DNA of 41,546 bases from Microbulbifer mangrovi (GCF_002009015.1 NZ_LZDE01000322.1:1-41546); one strand, 5' to 3'. Counted from the stretch's first letter, positions 10,296-18,803 are shown. Notes: generated by a model not told the origin, from the letters alone. A program made the numbers and translations.

Positions 10296-11708
10296 ATGAC
10301 TGAATCCTCTTCCGGCTCACCGGACGATTATCGCATCGAACAAGACAGCCTGGGTGAAGTGCGGGTGCCGCAGCGTGCCCGTTATGGCGCCCAGACCCAG
10401 CGTGCTGTGGAAAATTTCCCGGTCAGTGGTTACTCCCTGCCGGTGGAGTTCCTGCGTGCGGTAGTGGCGATAAAAAAGGCGGCAGCCGAGGCAAACCTCT
10501 GTCTCGGTATACTCGACAAGGAGGTGGCGGAGGCAATCACCGCAGCCTGTGACCGACTGTCGGAAGCCGACTTTCAGCAACAATTCCCTATCGATATCTT
10601 TCAGACCGGTTCCGGTACCAGTACCAACATGAACGTCAATGAGGTGCTCGCCCGCATGGCGTCGGAACAGAGTGGTCTGGCGGTGGGTGCCAACGATCAC
10701 GTCAATATGTGTCAGAGCAGTAATGATGTGATCCCCTCGGCGATCCACCTCTCCGCTTTGCTCGCGTTGCAAAATAAACTCCTGCCGGCACTGGTGCACC
10801 TGATCGATGTGACCGAGGAAAAAGCCGTTGCAGTAGAGGGTGTGATCAAAACTGGCCGCACCCACCTGATGGATGCGGTACCGGTTTCATTATCTCAGGA
10901 ATTGAATGCGTGGGCGGCGCAAGTGCGTCTGTGTAAGGAGCGGATCGAAAATTCACTGCCGCGCCTCGAGCAACTGGCCCAGGGGGGAACCGCAGTGGGC
11001 TCGGGATTAAATGCACATGCGGAATTTGCCGAAGTCTTTGCGCGCAAGCTGAGTGGCGATTGTGGTGTTTACCTGCGCCCGGCAGAGAATCCGTTTGCGG
11101 CCATTGCCAGCCAGGACACCGCCGTGGAGGTTTCCGGGCAACTGAAAACGCTGGCGGTGGCGCTGATGAAGATCGCCAATGACCTGCGCTGGATGAACAG
11201 CGGCCCCCTTGCCGGATTTGGCGAGATCGCGTTGCCGGCACTGCAACCGGGCAGCAGTATCATGCCGGGCAAGGTCAATCCGGTGATCGCGGAGTCTGTA
11301 GCGATGGTTGCTGCCAAGGTGATGGGCAATGACACCACCATCACCGTGGCCGGGCAGAGTGGTAATTTTCAGCTCAATGTCATGTTGCCGGTGATTGCAT
11401 TTTCCCTGCTGGAAAGTATCCGGATACTCAGCACCGGCACCCGTTTGCTGGCGGACAAGGCGATAGCAGGGTTTGAGGTGAACGAGGCGCGCATGCAGCA
11501 GGCCCTGGCGAGGAATCCGATCCTGGTAACCGCGCTCAACCCGGTGATCGGTTATGCGCGCGCGGCGGAAATCGCCAAGGCGGCATATGCCAGCGGGCGA
11601 CCGATACTGGATGTCGCGGTGGAAATGACGGATCTCCCCAAAAGTGAACTGGAAAAATTGCTGGATCCGGCGCGTCTGAGTCAGGGGGGAATCATCGATG
11701 GTGACTGA
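10296..11708 (+). CDS. fumC: Class II fumarate hydratase FumC
   Basis: A 470-aa iron-independent fumarase catalysing fumarate to malate in the TCA cycle; active as a homotetramer. The fumarase/aspartase signature GSSIMPGKVNP starts at about residue 319. Substrate-binding stretches TGSGTSTNMNVNEV, NDHVNMCQSSNDVIPSA and the catalytic-His region KTGRTHLMDAVP are all present. It is slightly longer than E. coli FumC because of an N-terminal serine-rich tail. FumC-type enzymes are oxygen-stable and are often used under oxidative or iron-limited conditions; no Fur or Sox site was identified here. The ATG has GGGGG upstream (ccgggggtagcgc). There is no obvious terminator downstream. Confidence 0.94.
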   Translation: MTESSSGSPDDYRIEQDSLGEVRVPQRARYGAQTQRAVENFPVSGYSLPVEFLRAVVAIKKAAAEANLCLGILDKEVAEAITAACDRLSEADFQQQFPIDIFQTGSGTSTNMNVNEVLARMASEQSGLAVGANDHVNMCQSSNDVIPSAIHLSALLALQNKLLPALVHLIDVTEEKAVAVEGVIKTGRTHLMDAVPVSLSQELNAWAAQVRLCKERIENSLPRLEQLAQGGTAVGSGLNAHAEFAEVFARKLSGDCGVYLRPAENPFAAIASQDTAVEVSGQLKTLAVALMKIANDLRWMNSGPLAGFGEIALPALQPGSSIMPGKVNPVIAESVAMVAAKVMGNDTTITVAGQSGNFQLNVMLPVIAFSLLESIRILSTGTRLLADKAIAGFEVNEARMQQALARNPILVTALNPVIGYARAAEIAKAAYASGRPILDVAVEMTDLPKSELEKLLDPARLSQGGIIDGD

Positions 11709-11767
11709 AATATCCTGGGGTGGACCGGGTAGTCAAGGCAGGTAAGTCTCGGGACTGCGCGCTTCGC

Positions 11768-11890
11768 TCAGCTGAGCAGTAAAATGCCCAGCAGGATTGA
11801 GCCCGCCAAAAGCATCATACATTCGACCCATATGGCCAGTTTACGCAGGGCGCTCCGGTCTTCAGACCGATAAAGTAATCGCTTGCCCAT
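11768..11890 (-). CDS. Small single-pass membrane protein, 40 aa
   Basis: A short open frame opposite to fumC, convergent with it. The start at 11890 is chosen over an in-frame ATG five codons upstream because a strong GGAGG sits 7 nt before it. The product has a basic, soluble N-terminus (MGKRLLYRSEDRSALRK) followed by a hydrophobic helix to the C-terminus (about residues 18-39). This is the usual layout of small inner-membrane proteins with the N-terminus inside. An upstream hairpin (11921-11940) lies in its leader. There is no recognised family. The strong Shine-Dalgarno and clean membrane topology support it, but the short length limits confidence. Confidence 0.5.
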   Translation of the reverse strand: MGKRLLYRSEDRSALRKLAIWVECMMLLAGSILLGILLLS

Positions 11891-11920
11891 GGTCTGCACC
11901 TCCATTTTTCTCCGGTGTAT

Positions 11921-11940
11921 CCGCTTCTTCAGGGAAGCGG
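11921..11940 (-). promoter_or_regulatory. Leader hairpin upstream of the 40-aa ORF
   Basis: Perfect 7-bp arms CCGCTTC/GAAGCGG with a 6-nt loop, about 30 nt upstream of the small ORF start on the minus strand. It lacks a T-tract in either direction, so it is a leader structure rather than a good terminator. Confidence 0.3.
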
Positions 11941-12141
11941 TTGATGGTCCGGTTCGTTGACAGCTGCAGGACGATGCTGCACGATTCTGCGCCGTGAGTG
12001 GCGCCGGACCCTGCAGTCGACACCGCAAGTATGCTGTCGATACGTGCTATCGGTGGGTGCCGGTTACCTCACTATTATTAAGGGTAGTGTTGGCGCAGTT
12101 CGCCGACCAACCATTCATTTCCCAGCCAAAGTGTTTTTGTT

Positions 12142-12348
12142 ATGGCCAACAAACGCCGCCGTTCGTTTATCACCAGTGTGCTCGCCTGTATTGCTTTTAT
12201 TGCGGCGGCAATCTGGAGTTGGGACCTGCCGGTGGCGGATGTGCTCAGCTATCTGGTGTTGATGCTGGTGTTTCTCGCGGTGATTGTTTCTGTGGCATTC
12301 GGCTTCGGAGCGTTGTTGAACTGGATTCGCAATCGCCGCGGCAAGTAA
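12142..12348 (+). CDS. Small two-helix membrane protein, 68 aa
   Basis: A hypothetical protein with a basic N-terminus (MANKRRR). It has two hydrophobic segments (about residues 9-25 and 33-58) separated by a short loop containing WSWDLP, and a basic C-terminal tail (NRRGK). By the positive-inside rule both ends are cytoplasmic. It starts 250 bp after the divergent 40-aa ORF and ends 46 bp before the AraC regulator in the same direction, so the two may be co-transcribed. I do not recognise a family; a structural or regulatory membrane role is possible but not shown. Confidence 0.6.
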   Translation: MANKRRRSFITSVLACIAFIAAAIWSWDLPVADVLSYLVLMLVFLAVIVSVAFGFGALLNWIRNRRGK

Positions 12349-12394
12349 TAAAAACGGATTAACCTTAATTTCTGCCCAGGTCGCCAGTTGTCGA

Positions 12395-13459
12395 ATGGAA
12401 AACACCCACGAAGATATCCGAATCCCGATTACCTATGTACAGCGTCTGCTGGATGAAGCCTCCCAGCACGGATGCGATCGCGCGGAGCTGCTCGGTTCGG
12501 TGGGTATTTCCGAGCAGGATCTGGAGGATACCGCGGCGTTTTCCGCGGTGAAATACGGTCGTCTTTACCAGCGTGTGATGTGGCTGTCACAGGACGAGTG
12601 GTTTGGCATGCTGAGCGGTGGGCGGGTGCGCTCCGGCTCTTTCCGATTGCTGTGTCTGACAGTGGTGAACTGCGCAACGGTGCGGCAGGCGATTACCCTG
12701 AGCGCCCAGTTTATGGAAATCTGCCGCGGGTTTCGCGTCAAGCCGGTGTTGTACCGGGAGGGCGACAAGGATCGCGTGGTCATCGAGGGGATCAGCTCCC
12801 TGCAGCCCGGCGAGTTTGATCAGCTGATTGCCGAGACTTCGCCCGGGGTCATCCGCACCACCTTGGCGGTTTGGCATCGCTTTTATTGCTGGCTGGTCGG
12901 TCGGGAAATCCCGCTGGCAAAATTGCATTTTTCATTTTCCTGTCCGGAAGAGTTCCTGGCCCTGGCGCAGAGTGAGGCCGAAGAGTTGCTGTTTGATCAG
13001 CCGGGCAATGCACTCGAATACGAGAGTCGCTATCTGGATTATCCCATTGTGCAGAGTCCGCAGACCGTGGAGGACTTTATCCGCACAGCGCCTTACCATC
13101 TGGTAATCAGTGACGGCAACGCCAACAGCATCAAGACCAAGGTGAAGACCATTCTCAATCGGGATGTGAGTGAATCCATGCCGGCGGCAGAGGCGGTGGC
13201 CGAGCGCCTGAACATGTCGGTTACCACGCTGCGGCGCAAGCTCCAGCAGGAGAACACGTCTTACCAGAAACTGAAAGACGAGTGCCGTATGGAAGCGGCG
13301 TTTCACTATCTCAGCTGTCCGGATCTCTCCAACACCCAGATTGCGGAAATGCTCGGTTTTGATGAAGCCAGTGCGTTTTTTCGCGCGTTCAAGAAATGGA
13401 CCGGGGTGACTCCCGGAGAATATCGCAAAAGCCCGCGCTCCTCCGCCGCCGGCGTGTAG
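12395..13459 (+). CDS. AraC-family regulator with arabinose-binding-type N-terminal domain
   Basis: A 354-aa transcriptional regulator. The N-terminal about 200 residues match the arabinose-operon-regulator-type domain (PF12625-like; ITYVQRLLDEASQHGCDRAELL... start). The C-terminal AraC/XylS double helix-turn-helix occupies about 245-345, with AERLNMSVTTLRRKLQQE as the first HTH and the family signature YLSCPDLSNTQIAEMLGFDEASAFFRAFKKWTG, a few residues at a time, toward the end. Regulators of this type often control amino-acid, lipid or hydrocarbon catabolism. The next gene downstream is an acyl-CoA dehydrogenase, making that a plausible target; this is inference. The start has a weak Shine-Dalgarno. 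Confidence 0.88.
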   Translation: MENTHEDIRIPITYVQRLLDEASQHGCDRAELLGSVGISEQDLEDTAAFSAVKYGRLYQRVMWLSQDEWFGMLSGGRVRSGSFRLLCLTVVNCATVRQAITLSAQFMEICRGFRVKPVLYREGDKDRVVIEGISSLQPGEFDQLIAETSPGVIRTTLAVWHRFYCWLVGREIPLAKLHFSFSCPEEFLALAQSEAEELLFDQPGNALEYESRYLDYPIVQSPQTVEDFIRTAPYHLVISDGNANSIKTKVKTILNRDVSESMPAAEAVAERLNMSVTTLRRKLQQENTSYQKLKDECRMEAAFHYLSCPDLSNTQIAEMLGFDEASAFFRAFKKWTGVTPGEYRKSPRSSAAGV

Positions 13460-13809
13460 CTACTGTCGCCGGGCCACTTCTCTCTTCACGCCTGCACCAT
13501 ATTGACGCAATTTCTTACTGCGGGGCCGCTGACTGTGGCTCCACTCGCGATCGGTAGTGCCCGTTAAAACTCTCTGCGCCAAAGCACTTTTTGACCGCTG
13601 CGTCAGGCAGTTTTATGTCATTTTCGCGCCGTATTTTGTTAGTGCTTTGGACTCTTTTCGCCATAGTGAGTATTGCCGATTTGCAACTAATATGAATAAA
13701 AGTAAAAGTTGAGTCACCGACAGGCGTGGATCTTCCGCAGCCGGGCAATGACTCCCGGGATGACAAGACCCGGTCCACCGACGACCAATATCGAAAGAGG
13801 GTATACAGG
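13460..13809 (+). promoter_or_regulatory. Intergenic control region of the acyl-CoA dehydrogenase
   Basis: There is no gene here. A 10-bp perfect inverted repeat, CCAAAGCACT (13579-13588) and AGTGCTTTGG (13641-13650), brackets a candidate promoter: TTGACC at 13591-13596, 17 bp, then TATGTC at 13614-13619. The region 13660-13720 is AT-rich with further weak -10-like hexamers. The remaining leader to the ATG at 13810 shows no stable terminator. Confidence 0.35.
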
Positions 13810-15603
13810 ATGAGCGAGATCAAAATTCCCCTGCGTGACATGCGCTTTGCGATGCGCGAGCTGTTCAACTGGGATCAGCACTACGCAACGCTGGGTTATG
13901 AAGACGCTAGTCCCGATGTGGTGGATGCCATCCTGGAAGAGGGCGCCAAGTTCTGTGAGAACGTACTGGCTCCGCTGAACCAGATCGGCGACCAGCAGGG
14001 CTGCACCTGGAATGACGGCGAAGTCAAAACCCCGGAGGGCTTCAAGGAAGCCTACCAGCAATTTGTCGAGGCCGGCTGGCCGTCACTGGCACACCACGTG
14101 GATCACGGCGGGCAGGGCCTGCCGCCGTCCCTGGGCACCATCCTGAGCGAAATGGTGGGTACCGCCAACTGGTCCTGGGGTATGTACCCGGGCTTGTCTC
14201 ACGGCGCAATGAACACCCTGGAAGCCCACGGTACCGACGAACAGAAGCATACCTACCTGACCAAACTGGTAGAGGGCAGCTGGACCGGCACCATGTGTCT
14301 GACCGAACCCCACTGCGGCACCGACCTGGGTATCCTGCGCTCCAAGGCCGAGCCCAACGACGACGGTTCTTACTCCATTACCGGCACCAAGATTTTTATC
14401 TCTGCGGGTGAACACGACATGGCGGAAAACATCGTGCACATCGTGCTCGCCCGCCTGCCCGATGCGCCTGCCGGCACCAAGGGAATTTCCCTGTTTATCG
14501 TTCCGAAATTCCTGCCCAGCGAAGACGGTTCCGTGGGTGAGCGCAACGGCGTGAGCTGTGGCTCCCTGGAACACAAGATGGGCATTCACGGCAACGCGAC
14601 CGCGGTACTGAACTTCGATGGCGCCAAGGGTTTCCTGATTGGTCCTCCCAACAAGGGCCTGAACTGCATGTTCACCTTCATGAACACTGCGCGCCTGGGT
14701 ACTGCCCTGCAGGGCGTTGCGCACGCGGAAGCGGGCTTCCAGAAGTCCCTGGCGTACGCCAAGGATCGCCTGCAGATGCGGTCCCTGAGCGGCCCGAAAA
14801 ACCCGGAAGGTGCGGCGGACCCGATCATCGTGCATCCGGATGTACGCCGTATGCTGCTGACCCAGAAGGCCTTCTCCGAAGGCGGTCGTATGCTGGTCCT
14901 GATGTGTGCCCAGCAGGTAGATCGCTCCCAGAGCGGCTCCGATGAAGAGCGCAAGGACGCCGACGATCTGCTGGCGTTCCTCACGCCGATCGCCAAGGCG
15001 TTCCTGACCGAGACAGGTTACGAGTCTGCGAACCTGGGCATGCAGTGCTTCGGTGGCCACGGTTACATCGCCGAGTGGGGCATGGAGCAGAACGTACGCG
15101 ATTCCCGTATCTCCACGATTTACGAAGGCACTACCGGTATCCAGGCACTGGACCTGCTGGGCCGCAAAGTGTTGATGAGCCAGGGCGAACTCCTGCGCAA
15201 GTTCACCAAGATCGTGCACAAGTTCTGCCAGGCAGAAGTCGACAATGAGGCACTCGCTCCTTACGTTTCCAAACTCCAGGAAATCAACAAGGAGTGGGGC
15301 GAGCTGACCATGAATGTCGGCGTCAAGGCCATGGAGAACCCGGATGAAGTGGGTGCCGCTTCCGTGGACTACCTGATGTACTCCGGTTACGCGGTACAGG
15401 CCTACCTGTGGGCGCTGTCCGCGAAGGTGGCCAACGAGCAGATCGCTGCGGGCACTGCGGAAGAAGACTTCTACCGCGCCAAGCTGGCGACCGCACGTTT
15501 CTACTTCGACCGTATCCTGCCGCGCACGGCCACGCATGCCAGCGCGATGCAGAGCGGTGCCGAAAACCTGATGAGCCTGGATGCGGAACACTTCGTATTC
15601 TGA
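13810..15603 (+). CDS. Acyl-CoA dehydrogenase with bacterial C-terminal extension
   Basis: A 597-aa FAD enzyme for the first, alpha-beta oxidising step of a beta-oxidation-type cycle. It belongs to the long (about 600-aa) bacterial acyl-CoA dehydrogenase branch that also contains 3-methylmercaptopropionyl-CoA dehydrogenase DmdC. An N-terminal helical cap (MSEIKIPLRDMRFAMRELF) is followed by the acyl-CoA dehydrogenase core. FAD/substrate loop motifs MCLTEPHCGTDLG and GTKIFISAGEHD are present. The catalytic glutamate is E439 in STIYEGTTGIQA, and a C-terminal helical extension covers about 460-597. The start at 13810 fits the family; longer in-frame starts add an unlikely leader. It is followed by a strong terminator. 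Codon use is strongly biased, suggesting high expression. The exact chain length or substrate cannot be read from sequence. Confidence 0.93.
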   Translation: MSEIKIPLRDMRFAMRELFNWDQHYATLGYEDASPDVVDAILEEGAKFCENVLAPLNQIGDQQGCTWNDGEVKTPEGFKEAYQQFVEAGWPSLAHHVDHGGQGLPPSLGTILSEMVGTANWSWGMYPGLSHGAMNTLEAHGTDEQKHTYLTKLVEGSWTGTMCLTEPHCGTDLGILRSKAEPNDDGSYSITGTKIFISAGEHDMAENIVHIVLARLPDAPAGTKGISLFIVPKFLPSEDGSVGERNGVSCGSLEHKMGIHGNATAVLNFDGAKGFLIGPPNKGLNCMFTFMNTARLGTALQGVAHAEAGFQKSLAYAKDRLQMRSLSGPKNPEGAADPIIVHPDVRRMLLTQKAFSEGGRMLVLMCAQQVDRSQSGSDEERKDADDLLAFLTPIAKAFLTETGYESANLGMQCFGGHGYIAEWGMEQNVRDSRISTIYEGTTGIQALDLLGRKVLMSQGELLRKFTKIVHKFCQAEVDNEALAPYVSKLQEINKEWGELTMNVGVKAMENPDEVGAASVDYLMYSGYAVQAYLWALSAKVANEQIAAGTAEEDFYRAKLATARFYFDRILPRTATHASAMQSGAENLMSLDAEHFVF

Positions 15604-15616
15604 GTTTGATGTAGAG

Positions 15617-15650
15617 AAAACACCGCCGCTGGCAACAGCGGCGGTGTTTT
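15617..15650 (+). terminator. Rho-independent terminator after acyl-CoA dehydrogenase
   Basis: A perfect stem AAAACACCGCCGCT/AGCGGCGGTGTTTT with a 6-nt loop (GGCAAC). T-rich and A-rich flanks make it potentially bidirectional. Confidence 0.9.
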
Positions 15651-15707
15651 TGAATCCGGCTTTTGTCAATGGCGGTGATCGCTGGATATTTATTACGCGG
15701 AGCTTCG

Positions 15708-16061
15708 ATGCATCTACCCGTGCAAATCATTGAGCGGCTACAGCGACTGACTTGTCTGCCTGAAACCGCTCGGATACAGTTCCGATTGCCCGATGGCAGC
15801 GATTTTTACCTGCAGGTCCAGAAGCGACAGGGCGAAGATCAATCGTCCGTGGGCGCGACCAGCGGGTCTATTGAAGCCCGACAGATCGCAGGCCTGACGG
15901 AAGATGCGGATCTCGAACTGGAGATGTCATTCAACACCCTGAAAGGCATTAGCGACGGCCAGTTGAGTGCGCGTCATGCTTTTCTACTGGGGGATATCCG
16001 CTACACCGGAAACCGCGAACTGGCGGCAGCGCTGGCGGACCTGTTCTGCACACACGGCTGA
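15708..16061 (+). CDS. SCP2-like sterol/lipid carrier domain protein, 117 aa
   Basis: A small single-domain protein resembling the SCP2 sterol-transfer fold: IQFRLPDGSDFYLQVQ, then ADLELEMSFNTLKGISDGQLSARHAF split across a strand-helix unit, then FLLGDIRYTGNRELAAALADLF. The patterns 'DLELEMS...TL..I..G..S....F..G.I...G' are typical of SCP2 domains that bind acyl chains or sterols in a hydrophobic tunnel. The ATG at 15708 is preferred because GGAG lies 5 nt upstream; an in-frame ATG at 15669 is weaker. It lies between an acyl-CoA dehydrogenase and an acyl-CoA synthetase, consistent with lipid handling. It could alternatively be a UbiJ-like quinone-biosynthesis accessory domain, but the length and context favour a stand-alone lipid carrier. 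Confidence 0.7.
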   Translation: MHLPVQIIERLQRLTCLPETARIQFRLPDGSDFYLQVQKRQGEDQSSVGATSGSIEARQIAGLTEDADLELEMSFNTLKGISDGQLSARHAFLLGDIRYTGNRELAAALADLFCTHG

Positions 16062-16473
16062 CCGGGGATTACCTCCCGCGGAATAGAATTGCTGTGCAAT
16101 CAGTGCTCCAATATTCACAGCAGTGATCGCCGATCCGGTTTTCCAGCAGGAGACTGGCGGCATATAAAACAAACAATAGAGAAAAATAACGGGGCCGAAA
16201 AATTCAGGCGCCTTATTTGTCTCACATAGCGACATTCACCGAATAACTATCAAAACTTACAATAATCATCTGTCCGCAGAGCGCTTCGCTTGAGGATTTC
16301 GTCTATATACGGACATGGGTACCAGATTAGGGCATTCGGCTGCGAATTTTCGCGGTTGGTTAATTTCCACGTCATGGTATCTTCGGTCCGCAACCTGATC
16401 GATAATCCCGGGTTAAGGGGCGTTCCGCACTGCGCGGACAGCACCACAAGAACAACATTTTGGGAGAAATAAG
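16062..16473 (+). other. 412-bp gene-free region before fadD
   Basis: I see no convincing gene. A 60-codon open frame at 16290-16472 lacks a Shine-Dalgarno and any family resemblance. The region is AT-richer than its surroundings and contains the candidate fadD promoter at 16235-16263 plus a weaker one (TTGGTT-16-TATCTT) near 16360, so the fadD mRNA may carry a leader of up to about 205 nt. Confidence 0.5.
16235..16263 (+). promoter_or_regulatory. Candidate fadD promoter
   Basis: A -35 TTCACC (16235-16240), a 17-bp spacer and a -10 TACAAT (16258-16263). It is about 210 bp before the TTG start. Confidence 0.4.
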
Positions 16474-18111
16474 TTGGACATCGAACGCAGCATTATTGAC
16501 GTGTTTTCGTCTGCCACGGCCAAATACGCCGATCGACCGGCCTTTACCTGTCTCGGGCACACACTGACGGTTGGGGATATTGACCGTCTGAGCGCCAACT
16601 TCGCCTCCTACCTGCAGAACAAGACCAGCCTCAAGCCGGGTGATCGCATTGCGGTACAGCTGCCCAATGTGCTGCAGTATCCCGTTGTGGTATTCGGTGC
16701 GCTGCGCGCCGGCCTTACCGTGGTCAACACCAATCCCCTGTACACCAAGCGCGAACTCAAGCATCAGCTGAATGATTCCGGTGCCAAGGCGCTGGTGGTG
16801 CTGGCGAATATTGCCGATACCGCTTCTGAGGTGATTCCCGAGACCTCTGTAGAGCAGGTGATTGTTTCCGAAATTGCCGACCTGCACCCGCCGCTCAAGC
16901 GTATCCTGATCAACAGTGTCGCCAAATACATCAAGAAAATGGTGCCGGAGTTCAGCTTCAGCAACCGCGTAAATTTCCGTGACGCCATGTCTGCCGGTGC
17001 CGCTCAGCCGCACCAGGAAGTGCAGCGTACACCGGACGACCTCGCCGTTCTGCAGTACACCGGCGGTACCACCGGTGTGGCCAAAGGCGCGATGCTGACC
17101 CACCGTAACCTGGTAGCCAATATGGAGCAGGTGCGCGAGGCGCTGGGTGACTCCATGCGCGAAGGCGAAGAGTTTTACATTGCGCCACTGCCGCTGTATC
17201 ACATTTACGCGTTCACCCTGCACTGCATGTGCCTGTTCACCACCGGCAGCCACTCGCTGCTGATTCCGAACCCGCGGGATATCCCGGGCTTTGTGAAGAC
17301 CCTCAAGGGCAAGCGTTTTACCGGATTCTGCGGTCTGAATACCCTGTTCAATGGCCTGATGCGTTGTCCGGATTTTGCCGAATTGGACTTCAGTAAGTTG
17401 CACACTACCTGCTCTGGTGGCATGGCCCTGACCCGCGCAACTGCGGAGAAATGGGAGCAAATGACCGGTTGTGTGGTAACCGAGGGTTACGGCATGACAG
17501 AAACCGCACCGGTGGTTTCCTTCAACCCGGCGGATGCTGTGCAACTGGGCACCGTAGGCGTCGCAGTGCCGGGCACCGAGGTCAAGGTGATCGATGAAAA
17601 CGGTAACGATTTGCCGAATAACACCCCGGGTGAACTGTGTGTCCGCGGTCCGCAGGTGATGAAAGGCTACTGGGAACGACCCGAAGCGACGGCCGATACC
17701 ATCGATTCCGAAGGTTGGTTGAAGACCGGCGATATGGCGGTCATTCAGGACGACGGCTACATCAAAATTGTCGACCGCAAGAAAGACATGATCATTGTGT
17801 CTGGCTTCAACGTGTATCCCAACGAGATCGAGGATATCGTGGCGGCACATCCGAAGGTTGCCGAGGCTGCGGCAGTGGGTATTCCCGACGAGCGCAGCGG
17901 GGAGGCGGTGAAGCTGTTTGTGGTAAAAGCAGACGAGTCCCTGACCGCAGACGAGGTAGTCGCATACTGTCGCGAAAACATGACTGCGTACAAGGTGCCG
18001 CGTAATATCGAGTTCCGCGAAGACCTGCCCAAGACCAATGTGGGCAAAATTCTGCGTCGCGAGCTGCGTGATGAAGAGCTGAAAAAGCTCGAGGAAGCGA
18101 CGGTCGCATGA
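16474..18111 (+). CDS. fadD: Long-chain fatty acid-CoA ligase, FadD type
   Basis: A 545-aa AMP-forming acyl-CoA synthetase that activates long-chain fatty acids with ATP and CoA. The P-loop-like AMP-binding motif YTGGTTGVAKGAM is at residues 195-207. Other family stretches are LPLYHIYAFTLHC, GYGMTETAPVVS and TGDMAVIQDDGYIKIVDRKK. The C-terminal FACS-signature and hinge region includes GFNVYPNEIED and ends with catalytic-Lys context NVGKILRRELRDE. The resemblance to E. coli FadD is very close throughout, but the N-terminus is about 20 residues shorter. The only usable start is TTG at 16474, with GGGAG 8 nt upstream. A terminator follows. Together with the acyl-CoA dehydrogenase and SCP2-like gene it forms a fatty-acid catabolic neighbourhood. 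Confidence 0.94.
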   Translation: MDIERSIIDVFSSATAKYADRPAFTCLGHTLTVGDIDRLSANFASYLQNKTSLKPGDRIAVQLPNVLQYPVVVFGALRAGLTVVNTNPLYTKRELKHQLNDSGAKALVVLANIADTASEVIPETSVEQVIVSEIADLHPPLKRILINSVAKYIKKMVPEFSFSNRVNFRDAMSAGAAQPHQEVQRTPDDLAVLQYTGGTTGVAKGAMLTHRNLVANMEQVREALGDSMREGEEFYIAPLPLYHIYAFTLHCMCLFTTGSHSLLIPNPRDIPGFVKTLKGKRFTGFCGLNTLFNGLMRCPDFAELDFSKLHTTCSGGMALTRATAEKWEQMTGCVVTEGYGMTETAPVVSFNPADAVQLGTVGVAVPGTEVKVIDENGNDLPNNTPGELCVRGPQVMKGYWERPEATADTIDSEGWLKTGDMAVIQDDGYIKIVDRKKDMIIVSGFNVYPNEIEDIVAAHPKVAEAAAVGIPDERSGEAVKLFVVKADESLTADEVVAYCRENMTAYKVPRNIEFREDLPKTNVGKILRRELRDEELKKLEEATVA

Positions 18112-18148
18112 TCCTGTAGCTGCTTTTGCCTGATGTAAAGGCAACACA

Positions 18149-18178
18149 TAAAAAACCGCTGCTTGCAGCGGTTTTTTT
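18149..18178 (+). terminator. Rho-independent terminator after fadD
   Basis: The stem AAAACCGCTGC/GCAGCGGTTTT has a 2-nt apical TT (a 4-nt loop after fraying) and is followed by a long T-run. Confidence 0.9.
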
Positions 18179-18260
18179 ATGTCTGGAATGCAGGGGAGTG
18201 CAGGAAATATACGGTGCGCTATAACTAGTGGTGCACTGACTTCGATCCCAGAGGCGCGCA

Positions 18261-18788
18261 ATGGAAAAGAAAAACAGGCGGCATATCATTCTTCACGAAG
18301 AGCTGCCCGCCGAGCACGAAGATCCTCTGATCCGGATATTGCATATCGTCATTCGCGCTTCCATCCGTTTTCTGGCGGTACTCATGGCACTGGTGATCAT
18401 GTGGAGTGTGGCGGATGTGGTTTGGGTGCTATACCAGCGCCTGACCACGGAGCCCAAGCTATTGCTTGACCACGGTGATTTGTTTGATGTTTTTGGGGCA
18501 ATTATGTTGGTGCTGATCTCTATTGAGATTTTTATCAATATCCGGCTCTACCTGGGTTCCAACGTCATACCGATTCAGCTTGTGGTTGCCACTGCGCTGA
18601 TGGCGATTGCACGGAAAGTGATTGTGCTCGATCTGGATGATACCGGGCCGGAGTTCGTCGCCGGCATTGCGATGACGACGCTGGCACTGGGCGTTACCTA
18701 TTGGCTGATTGCCAAGAAAGAGAGGCTGACCTACGAGCCCCGCGGCGCTGCGCGCGAAGGGGAACAGGGTAAGTCCCTCGCTGAATAA
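18261..18788 (+). CDS. PsiE-family membrane protein
   Basis: A 175-aa inner-membrane protein of the phosphate-starvation-inducible PsiE family, whose molecular function is unknown. Four hydrophobic helices are visible, at about residues 32-55, 72-95, 100-120 and 130-150. The conserved DLFDVFGAIMLVLISIEIF and IRLYLGSN stretches are typical. Both termini are charged and predicted cytoplasmic. No Pho box (repeated CTGTCAT-like units) is visible upstream, so phosphate control cannot be claimed here. It is flanked by terminators on both sides and is therefore a single-gene unit; the upstream -10-like TATAAC near 18220 lacks a -35. Confidence 0.88.
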   Translation: MEKKNRRHIILHEELPAEHEDPLIRILHIVIRASIRFLAVLMALVIMWSVADVVWVLYQRLTTEPKLLLDHGDLFDVFGAIMLVLISIEIFINIRLYLGSNVIPIQLVVATALMAIARKVIVLDLDDTGPEFVAGIAMTTLALGVTYWLIAKKERLTYEPRGAAREGEQGKSLAE

Positions 18789-18803
18789 GTCGATGGTCAA
18801 AAT

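Noticed and set aside
14083-15669. 528-codon open frame on the minus strand inside the acyl-CoA dehydrogenase gene
   Set aside because: It is the antisense shadow of a GC-rich, highly biased gene; the product is His/Gln/Arg-rich without domains.
16290-16472. 60-codon frame just before fadD
   Set aside because: No Shine-Dalgarno; unlike a protein; probably leader sequence of fadD.
18213-18237. Direct repeat GGTGCGCT/GGTGCACT upstream of the psiE-like gene as a possible Pho box
   Set aside because: The unit and 17-bp period do not match the 11-bp-period CTGTCAT-type Pho box.
16372-18261. 629-codon open frame on the minus strand opposite fadD
   Set aside because: Antisense shadow; fadD has full family motifs on the plus strand and the antisense product matches nothing.
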